A stretch of 9,261 nt of DNA from Candidatus Aegiribacteria sp. (lineage in GTDB: Bacteria > Fermentibacterota > Fermentibacteria > Fermentibacterales > JCC-6): assembly GCA_030642525.1 (NCBI GenBank), contig DAOWNO010000054.1, positions 1 through 9,261 on the forward strand. The letters run 5' to 3'. Shown here piece after piece: positions 1-5,718 of the stretch. The position numbers were made by a program, and so were the translations under genes. Within the stretch, counting starts at the first letter, position 1. Each line of letters begins with the position of its first letter. The notes beneath the pieces are model-generated. The model worked only from the letters and a program-made list of their open reading frames with translations. It made no database searches and was not told the origin of the DNA.

Positions 1-138
1 AACATCAACGAGAGTATTTTGAATAGAAGGTTCGTATGGCTTCTGATCCATTATATGCTTCAGAACTTTCTCGGCACTATCGTACTTGCCCTTCTGAATG
101 AGTTCCTGTGCTTTGCGTCGCTGTTCTATATCAATCAT
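1..138 (-). CDS. TPR-like protein, N-terminal fragment (cut by window edge)
   Basis: Only the first 46 codons are in the window; the gene continues past base 1. It starts with ATG at 138-136, and an AGAGGA-type Shine-Dalgarno lies a few bases upstream, so the start looks genuine. The fragment is charged and helical. Residues 10-37 fit one tetratricopeptide repeat (K-A at 9-10, then GKYDSAEKVL at 17-26, then P34 and P37 at the end of the second helix). TPR proteins are usually protein-interaction scaffolds, but the rest of this one cannot be seen, so no role is assigned. It lies 36 bases downstream of hutI on the same strand and is probably the next gene of that unit. A single repeat is weak evidence; any short helical hairpin protein is an alternative. 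Confidence 0.6.
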   Translation of the reverse strand, partial: MIDIEQRRKAQELIQKGKYDSAEKVLKHIMDQKPYEPSIQNTLVDV

Positions 139-174
139 TCTTCATCCTCTTGAATGCACTAAACACTGAATGCA

Positions 175-1443
175 TCAATCGAACATTGTAGAAACCAGAT
201 GTCCATCAACAATAACATCTGCAATATCTGTCACAGCCAAGTGATAAGCAATACCACGGTAATCATCAAGATCCCACAGTATCATATCCGCATTCATTCC
301 AGGAGCAAGTGTACCGGTACTATCGGCGATACCGAGGGCAGATGCTCCGTTGATTGTGGCGGCGGTTACCGCTTCCTCTATTGTAAATCCACACTGACAT
401 ACCGCAAGGTTGATCATAAATGGCATTGATTCGCAAAAACAACTTCCGGGGTTGAAATCTGTTGCGATGGCAACACATGCCCCGGCGTCAAGCAATTCTC
501 TTCCTCGCGGGAATGGTTTTCCGAGGAAAAGTGCTGTTCCGGGGAGAAGGGTTGCCACTGTATTGCTGGCAGCAATCAACTTAATGTTTTCTTTTGAAAT
601 TGACAGAAGATGATCTGCGCTTAAAGCATCAGTTTCCACTGCTACAGCTGCGCCTCCTGTATCGTGGAATTCATCTGCATGAATTTTAAGCTTGAAACCC
701 ATTTCAGCGGCAGCTCTAAGATATCGGGCTGATTGGTCTGCAGTGAAAACTCCTTTTTCACAGAATATGTCGACAAAATCTGCTAATTCTCTGTCTCTGA
801 TAACAGGCAGAACTTCTTCAATCAGGTAATCAAGGTACTGATCAGGATGATCAAGGAACTCCAGCGGGACTTCATGTGCTCCGAGAAAAGTCATAAGCAT
901 TGTCTGAGGCCAGTCTTCAGCGACATCAGAAGCGATCTGGAGGCATCTGAGTTCGGTGTCAGAATCAAGTCCGTAACCGCTCTTCACCTCAACAGTTGTT
1001 GTTCCAAGCTGCAGCATGGTTCCGAGATGTTTTACGAGCGTTTCCTCAATCTGAGCAGGAGTGGCAGCCCTTGTTCTTGCAACACTGTTAAGTATTCCTC
1101 CCCCTGCCCCGGCAATTTCCTCGTAGTCCGCGCCAGATGCTCTGAGAGCAAATTCAGCCTGTCTTGTTCCGGCATAGAGAGGATGAGTATGTGAATCCAC
1201 AAAACCGGGTGTTAGAACTCTGCCGGTGGCATCGATCTCAACTGCATTCCGCTCCAGCTCAATGCTGGCCGAGATATCTGAAGAGGTACCGGTCCATACT
1301 ATTTTCCCGTTTTGAGCAGCAATCGCTCCGTCATGGATGATAGAGAGTCTTGATGCATCCTCTCCCCTGCGTAAGCAGGGGGAACCGGTCATTGTAACCA
1401 GCTCCCCGACATTTCTTATAAGTAAATCAGACTGAATCTTCAT
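175..1443 (-). CDS. hutI: Imidazolonepropionase (histidine degradation, step 3)
   Basis: Cytoplasmic metal-dependent amidohydrolase that hydrolyses 4-imidazolone-5-propanoate to N-formimino-L-glutamate. Residue numbers here count from a TTG at 1446; the adjacent ATG at 1443 is the likelier start (422 residues) and no strong Shine-Dalgarno favours either. Family signatures are intact: GFVDSHTHPLYAGTR at 81-95 with metal ligands H86 and H88, EVKSGYGL at 153-160, FLGAHEVP at 187-194, KIHADEF at 254-260 (H256, E259), SADH at 276-279 (H279), and ATDFNPGSC at 328-336 (D330). The length is normal for the family (about 400-420). The start lies 10 bases after the rpmA stop, so translation may be coupled. 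No hutH, hutU or formiminoglutamate-processing gene is in the window, so whether the full pathway exists cannot be judged. Identity is secure. Confidence 0.96.
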   Translation of the reverse strand: MKIQSDLLIRNVGELVTMTGSPCLRRGEDASRLSIIHDGAIAAQNGKIVWTGTSSDISASIELERNAVEIDATGRVLTPGFVDSHTHPLYAGTRQAEFALRASGADYEEIAGAGGGILNSVARTRAATPAQIEETLVKHLGTMLQLGTTTVEVKSGYGLDSDTELRCLQIASDVAEDWPQTMLMTFLGAHEVPLEFLDHPDQYLDYLIEEVLPVIRDRELADFVDIFCEKGVFTADQSARYLRAAAEMGFKLKIHADEFHDTGGAAVAVETDALSADHLLSISKENIKLIAASNTVATLLPGTALFLGKPFPRGRELLDAGACVAIATDFNPGSCFCESMPFMINLAVCQCGFTIEEAVTAATINGASALGIADSTGTLAPGMNADMILWDLDDYRGIAYHLAVTDIADVIVDGHLVSTMFD

Positions 1444-1453
1444 CAAGAAATTG

Positions 1454-1711
1454 TTATGCCTGTTCAGTGATTATAGAGGCAACCTTTCTGCCGCCCATGC
1501 TGTGGAACTTCAACCTGCCGTCTGTTTTAGCAAAAAGAGTATCGTCATTGCCTTTTCCAACGTTTACACCGGCATGTATCCTGGTTCCGCGCTGTCTTAT
1601 GATGATGGTTCCAGCAGATAACAGTGAACCGGCGGCGGCTTTAACCCCAAGCCGTCTTCCAGCGCTGTCACGGCCGTTACGAGAGCTGCTTGATGATTTC
1701 TTATGTGCCAT
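1454..1711 (-). CDS. rpmA: 50S ribosomal protein bL27
   Basis: An 85-residue bL27, a large-subunit protein whose N-terminal tail reaches the peptidyl-transferase centre. The hallmarks are visible: MAHKK start, RNGRDS at 11-16, RLGVK at 20-24, IIIRQRGTRIHAGVNVG at about 36-52, and DDTLFAKTDG at about 56-65. There is no cleavable N-terminal extension of the Firmicutes type. Two places differ from common forms. The usual glycine-containing stretch after MAHKK (AGGST in E. coli) is five serines, and the following KRFGG-like motif reads KAAAG. The gene lies 27 bases after the M14 peptidase stop, with a weak AAAGG about 11 bases before the ATG. The usual upstream partner rplU (bL21) is absent here. 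Identity is secure; the serine tail is directly seen. Confidence 0.96.
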   Translation of the reverse strand: MAHKKSSSSSRNGRDSAGRRLGVKAAAGSLLSAGTIIIRQRGTRIHAGVNVGKGNDDTLFAKTDGRLKFHSMGGRKVASIITEQA

Positions 1712-1738
1712 TATTAAAAGAACCTTTCGATTTTTGTT

Positions 1739-3415
1739 TTATCTGTTAACCATAAATCTTGTTGTCCAGGAAGAATCTCCGCTGTAATATTGAGCAATAT
1801 ACATACCGGAAGGAACCTCCGAACCGTTTTGCCCCGCGCAGTTCCACATAAGTGTTTCAACCAAAGCTGAAACATCCTGCGAATACACGGATCGGCCTGT
1901 AATATCGTAGATTGCGACTGTTCCTCCAACCCCTTTGATCGGCAGTGAAATATTGATGGATCTCTGCGCAGGATTTGGATAAATGGAGAGCTGTCCTGTT
2001 TCGATATCTCCGTTTTCGGAATCTTCTATACCTACATTGTATAGAACAAAGCTTACCTCTACTCTTTCCTCTGAACCTACTTCCACATCAGTAACAGTTT
2101 GAGGAACGTATCCTTCAGCGCTTACTTCTACATCGTACGTGTCCGGCACCAGGGTTTTATGGTAATCTCCGAGAGTCACATCGGTGCGGCAGAACCGCAG
2201 AGCTTCTGAATCCAGTCCATCAGAAATACCTATAGCTATCATGGCATCGATCGGGTCTCCGTAATTATTCGTTATAGTTCCCCAGATACCGTAGGTGCTG
2301 GTTGTGAAGAAGTCCAGCGTTGCATAGTAATGAGCCATATTAATATCAGGCCAGTCAGATGGCGCATAATTATCATGTGTCTCGATCGTATAATCGACGG
2401 TGCCGCACTCGCCGTAGCTCCAGTCGTTAACATCGCCGTTTATAGCGTACCAGCTTGCACCGGGAAGAGCTATCCAGAATGCTCCGCCGCTCCCGAAATA
2501 ATCGATAATTCCCGGATCATTGGCATAGCTGTTACACTGGGCATCGAGCAGATCGTAATCCTCAGGTAAAGGTGTTTCTGTGTAGTTCCAGACGGTGTTA
2601 ATGCACTGTGCTCCACTGTGAAGTGAAAGACCGGTTGAGAAGGGATTTATGAAATTTTCAATATCCGGCCAGTTCTGCATGGTGAGGTCACGGAGAGCAG
2701 CCGTTTCAGGTTCGGAGAATGCGGTCGAACCCCCTCCTCCCCCAGGGCCCATATAGCTGCAGTTTCTGTTGAGATCAATGCCGTTAGCGTTGTACCTGTT
2801 GCTGCTGTTGTATCCGTCCGGATTGAGCACAGGGATTATCCAGGTTTCAGTGTTGTTGACAATGTATTGGCAGTCAGGGTCACTCGCGTAGCCTTCAGTG
2901 AGTTTGTTCAGATAGCATAGCGTGACAGTTGTTGCTATCTTCTCATTACCATGAATGCATCCATGCATTCTCAACTCGGGTTCAATTTCCTCTACGCCGG
3001 GATTATCCGATACGATCACGGCCAGAATTGGCCTGTTCTGTACGCTGAAGCCGATTGTGTCAAGAACACATATATCTGAATGGTTTGAAGCTATAAGCGC
3101 AGCAGAATCGTAAATGTCAGAAAGTGACGGATAAGGGATGAGCGGTTCTGGAATCGGGATATATATGGGCTTGAAACCAAGATACCGCAGCAACTCCTCC
3201 TGATCGGCGTTCACATAAAGGGTGGCCTTATCGCCGTGAGCCCATTCGATTAGAAAGCCCTGTTCATCAAGCATTTTTATGTCAATCCGGCTTATATTTC
3301 CAAGTCTGATGGAGTAATGGGGAATGGAGTAACTGAAATCATCATAAATCATTGTGTTTTCTGCAGAGGATGCTGCCATAATAATCAGCGGAATGAGAAG
3401 AGTGAATCTTAACAT
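1739..3415 (-). CDS. Secreted M14 zinc carboxypeptidase with Por/T9SS-type C-terminal domain
   Basis: A secreted metallocarboxypeptidase. Numbering counts from an ATG at 3424, but the ATG at 3415 (residue 4) is preferred: a GAG lies 9 bases before it, whereas that GAG abuts the upstream ATG. Residues 4-21 form a signal peptide (MLRFTLLIPLIIMAASSA). The M14 domain spans about 95-370. H158-x-x-E161 and H269 (in SLHSGAQ) are the zinc ligands, N219-R220 bind the substrate carboxylate, and E348 is the catalytic glutamate. Counting back from E348, the sequence aligns without gaps to bovine CPA, giving Y326 for Tyr248 and N333 for the specificity residue 255. A carboxypeptidase-regulatory-like beta domain follows (about 378-460). 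Residues 470-561 resemble a type A sorting domain (SIYPNPAQ, IYDITGR, VPSGMYIAQY, final TTRFMVNR). It is the first gene of the unit with rpmA and hutI. The peptide substrate is unknown. Confidence 0.88.
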   Translation of the reverse strand: MLRFTLLIPLIIMAASSAENTMIYDDFSYSIPHYSIRLGNISRIDIKMLDEQGFLIEWAHGDKATLYVNADQEELLRYLGFKPIYIPIPEPLIPYPSLSDIYDSAALIASNHSDICVLDTIGFSVQNRPILAVIVSDNPGVEEIEPELRMHGCIHGNEKIATTVTLCYLNKLTEGYASDPDCQYIVNNTETWIIPVLNPDGYNSSNRYNANGIDLNRNCSYMGPGGGGGSTAFSEPETAALRDLTMQNWPDIENFINPFSTGLSLHSGAQCINTVWNYTETPLPEDYDLLDAQCNSYANDPGIIDYFGSGGAFWIALPGASWYAINGDVNDWSYGECGTVDYTIETHDNYAPSDWPDINMAHYYATLDFFTTSTYGIWGTITNNYGDPIDAMIAIGISDGLDSEALRFCRTDVTLGDYHKTLVPDTYDVEVSAEGYVPQTVTDVEVGSEERVEVSFVLYNVGIEDSENGDIETGQLSIYPNPAQRSINISLPIKGVGGTVAIYDITGRSVYSQDVSALVETLMWNCAGQNGSEVPSGMYIAQYYSGDSSWTTRFMVNR

Positions 3416-3463
3416 TGTAATCATCTCGTTTCAGGGAATGTAGAAATACACTAATATGCAGTA

Positions 3464-3482
3464 ATATACTAAGTTAGAATAT
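3464..3482. repeat. Imperfect AT-rich palindrome upstream of the peptidase gene
   Basis: The core CTAA-G-TTAG (3469-3477) is flanked by arms that pair again after one mismatch (TATA/TATA-like), giving an imperfect dyad of about 19 bases. It lies between the proposed -10 and the peptidase start, where an operator could sit. AT-rich DNA often produces such symmetry by chance, so this is a weak call. Confidence 0.2.
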
Positions 3483-3484
3483 AC

Positions 3485-3514
3485 AATATGCTACAATAAG
3501 GCTATGAAAGTCAA
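3485..3514 (-). promoter_or_regulatory. Candidate promoter for peptidase-rpmA-hutI unit
   Basis: Read on the minus strand, TTGACT (3514-3509) is a near-consensus -35. CATATT (3490-3485) lies 18 bases downstream as a possible -10; TAGCAT (3493-3488) at 15 bases is an alternative. It sits in the only intergenic space before the unit, and the DNA downstream of it is very AT-rich. Spacing and -10 are imperfect, so confidence is modest. Confidence 0.4.
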
Positions 3515-3536
3515 GTCATTTTCCGGAATTCACCTC

Positions 3537-3566
3537 TTGCGGGAACGCGCTTTAAGTTTGTAGTAT
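3537..3566 (+). promoter_or_regulatory. Candidate promoter for tRNA-Pro
   Basis: On the plus strand TTGCGG (3537-3542) and TAGTAT (3561-3566) are 18 bases apart and end 14 bases before the mature tRNA, a reasonable geometry for a tRNA promoter. The -35 is weak (TTG only), and an overlapping TATATT (3564-3569) is an alternative -10. Confidence 0.3.
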
Positions 3567-3580
3567 ATTGCCTTCGGTAA

Positions 3581-3657
3581 CGGGGCGTGGCGCAGTTCGG
3601 TAGCGCACCTGCTTTGGGAGCAGGGGGTCGCCGGTTCAAATCCGGCCGCCCCGACCA
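3581..3657 (+). tRNA. tRNA-Pro (anticodon TGG), CCA encoded
   Basis: A complete 77-base cloverleaf. The acceptor stem is CGGGGCG paired with CGCCCCG, then discriminator A and a genomically encoded CCA (3655-3657). The anticodon stem CCTGC/GCAGG (3608-3612, 3620-3624) encloses the 7-base loop TTTGGGA with anticodon TGG at 3615-3617. The T-arm is CCGG-TTCAAAT-CCGG. First position C1 paired with G72 is the usual proline identity feature. It is the only plus-strand gene, and its 3' end lies 13 bases from the end of the convergent RCK gene. No clear terminator separates them. Confidence 0.97.
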
Positions 3658-3670
3658 ATTATTTGAGATC

Positions 3671-4429
3671 TTACTTCCGAAAGACATTCCTAACACCTTT
3701 CCACCTGTGCTTTCTGTCCTGCTCAAGGGAGAGCAGTTTTAGAACGGCATCGGAATCTTCTTTCGTTCCAAAGGCTATGAGAGAGTCTCCCTCATTCGTT
3801 CGAAAGTCTCCCGAGGGGCTGTATACCATGCTTCTATCTATCCTTCTCACGGCGATAATCACGACTCCGGTAATTTTCTGTATCTCAAGTCTTGAAAGAG
3901 ACAATCCAGCCGATGGGCTTCCCTCAGGTATCCTGATATTCAGATATCGGGCAGCATTGTGTCGGGCGTAAACAATCTGATCAAGAAAAACCACTACGTT
4001 AGGTCTGAGCATTTCATTTGATATTCTGAACCCTTCGGCATTATTCGGGTTGACCGTTTTTCTGGCTCCTACAAGTTCCAGTTTTTTCTCCGCGGAAGGG
4101 TCAGATGCAATTGAATAGATACGTAGTTGCGGATTGATTCTTCTGGCTGACAGGCTAAGAAAAACATTACTTCTGTCATCTGGAAGTATGGAATACAGAA
4201 CATCAGCGTCTGGAACACCAGCATCCTGCAATGTACTGTCCAACAGACAATTTCCTTCTGTCACAGCAACGTTCTGCTTGAATTCCTGCATTCTCTCGAG
4301 GGCTTCCGGATCGCGATCGATAACAGATACGCTGAATTCATGATCAAGAAGTTCTCTGACCACACAGATTCCTGTTTCACCAAGACCGCATACGATGCAC
4401 TTCGTCTGACTGTTTCCTGAAGCTGTCAT
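3671..4429 (-). CDS. Soluble RCK (TrkA-type) potassium-channel regulatory protein
   Basis: A 252-residue cytoplasmic protein with no membrane segment. Residues 10-135 form a Rossmann RCK_N (TrkA_N) domain with an intact dinucleotide loop G15-x-G17-x-x-G20 (CGLGETG) and D38 at the end of strand 2, which favours NAD(H)-type binding. Residues about 160-233 are an RCK_C (TrkA_C) domain, followed by a short basic tail. Its ATG overlaps the TGA of the channel gene by 4 bases (4426-4429), so translation is almost certainly coupled and the two products probably assemble together. The family gates potassium channels or Trk/Ktr transporters in response to nucleotides, ions or c-di-AMP; the ligand here is unknown. 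The length is close to a KtrA-type protein (about 220) plus the tail. No Ktr or Trk membrane subunit is present, so the neighbouring channel is the likely partner. Confidence 0.87.
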   Translation of the reverse strand: MTASGNSQTKCIVCGLGETGICVVRELLDHEFSVSVIDRDPEALERMQEFKQNVAVTEGNCLLDSTLQDAGVPDADVLYSILPDDRSNVFLSLSARRINPQLRIYSIASDPSAEKKLELVGARKTVNPNNAEGFRISNEMLRPNVVVFLDQIVYARHNAARYLNIRIPEGSPSAGLSLSRLEIQKITGVVIIAVRRIDRSMVYSPSGDFRTNEGDSLIAFGTKEDSDAVLKLLSLEQDRKHRWKGVRNVFRK

Positions 4430-5691
4430 CTTGATTTTCTCATTCTTATACGCTTGCCCCGCTCCAGCACCCTCGCAAGAGCCTGAAGCTGCTCCGGAGA
4501 CTCAATTGCCAGCAGGATATCTCCTTCTTCCAGTGTATATCCGTATCCCGGATTGTAAACAATATCTCTGTCAACTTTCATTACGGCAAAAATCCTGGCT
4601 CCGGAAATCCTTCCAAGATCCAGTTCACCTAAAGTAGCTCCTATGGATGGACACCCTTTTTGAACAGTGTATTCCTCCATTCTGCAGTTTTGCTCCTGAT
4701 CCCCGATCATTCTTTCAAGGAAATCCATTGTATCCTGATTCAGAAGATCAGCAACAAGATTTTTTCCAACAGCAACTGAAGGTGTGAATGAGGAATCCGC
4801 CCCCACCAGAGCAAGTTTAGACTCATTTTCGCTTCCAACCGCTCTGCTTATTATTCTGAGATTGTCGTTCTGAAGATGCGCGGAGAGAGTAAGGTAAAGA
4901 TTTGAACTTGCGTCAGGAAGTACAGTGACAAATCCTTTTGCTCGATGGATTCCGGCATCATTAAGCATAATCTCGTCTGAACGATCCTGTGGCAAGTAGT
5001 AGAATCCCTTCCTTTTTCTCAGATCAGGAGAAGGATAGTCATCTGTATCAATCCCGACAACAGGTATACCAACTCGAAGAAATTCGTTGATAACTACTGT
5101 TCCAGCGCCTGTACAGCCACATATGATATAATGATCATTCAGTCTTGAGACTGCTTTAAGAAGAGAACGTCGCTTCATCGTTTCCGCAAGGCGTGAACCG
5201 ACAAGATAGGCTACGAAATTCGCATTCACATACAGGATAACCATGTACGCGATAATTACGAAAAGGGTTACCCATATATTGTACGCTCTCCTCCACTTTT
5301 CACTCATGAATTCGTAGGCATAATCTCGAACAACATCATCGAAACCAACTGTTGTTATGGTGATGGAGGTCATGTATCCAGCCAGCAGTACTTCACCGAG
5401 GAATGTGTCTTCATCCAGCATCATTTCGATCTGAGCTTTTTCAGAAATTTCCTCTTCGGTAGGTATATCCACAGCCTGAAGTTCCTCGAGCCTGTTCGTC
5501 AGGTTGCTCTTGACTACATCTGTTTTGTGTGAAGTGAAAATAAGAAAACCGGTTACACCGGTAGTCATAACCAGAACAAAGAGTGTAAGTGCAACAGCGA
5601 TCTTGCTTGAAAAAAAGACGGCAAAACCGCCTCCCCTTGTCAGTTTTCTTAAAATATGCCGGGAACGGCGTCTTATTTTCCAGATGAACAT
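4426..5691 (-). CDS. Two-TM potassium channel subunit with C-terminal RCK domain
   Basis: A 421-residue MthK-like channel subunit. The N-terminus is very basic (residues 5-18). TM1 is about 29-53, then a long acidic outer loop (about 54-97), a pore helix at about 98-112, a filter at T114-V115-G116-F117-D118, and TM2 at about 138-164. RCK_N follows from about 186 and RCK_C from about 340 to 410. The filter reads TVGFDD where TVGYGD or TVGFGD is usual, so the last filter glycine is Asp118 (codon GAT, 5340-5338). The RCK_N glycine loop is also altered: G192-C-T-G-A-G197 in place of GxGxxG. Met172 (codon 5178-5176) sits between TM2 and RCK with a GGA a few bases upstream, resembling the internal start known in MthK. 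It follows the PHP-GT gene by 27 bases with little visible Shine-Dalgarno. The channel fold is clear; ion selectivity is uncertain. Confidence 0.88.
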   Translation of the reverse strand: MFIWKIRRRSRHILRKLTRGGGFAVFFSSKIAVALTLFVLVMTTGVTGFLIFTSHKTDVVKSNLTNRLEELQAVDIPTEEEISEKAQIEMMLDEDTFLGEVLLAGYMTSITITTVGFDDVVRDYAYEFMSEKWRRAYNIWVTLFVIIAYMVILYVNANFVAYLVGSRLAETMKRRSLLKAVSRLNDHYIICGCTGAGTVVINEFLRVGIPVVGIDTDDYPSPDLRKRKGFYYLPQDRSDEIMLNDAGIHRAKGFVTVLPDASSNLYLTLSAHLQNDNLRIISRAVGSENESKLALVGADSSFTPSVAVGKNLVADLLNQDTMDFLERMIGDQEQNCRMEEYTVQKGCPSIGATLGELDLGRISGARIFAVMKVDRDIVYNPGYGYTLEEGDILLAIESPEQLQALARVLERGKRIRMRKSR

Positions 5692-5718
5692 AGCTTATTC
5701 TATCAATTCATTTCTGTA

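Noticed and set aside
847..1194. 115-residue plus-strand frame opposite hutI
   Set aside because: It lies wholly inside a well-supported hutI gene on the other strand and shows no recognisable motif.
1714..1929. 71-residue minus-strand frame overlapping the peptidase 3' end, possible separate small gene
   Set aside because: It is a different frame of the sorting-domain coding region; the M14 frame explains the DNA.
3511..3726. 71-residue minus-strand frame with GRPDLNRRPPAPKAGALP-like text
   Set aside because: It is the antisense translation of the tRNA-Pro gene, a familiar spurious protein call.
3671..5691. TrkA of a Trk/Ktr potassium transporter system
   Set aside because: No TrkH/KtrB-type membrane protein is present; the membrane partner has a two-TM channel pore with a filter motif.
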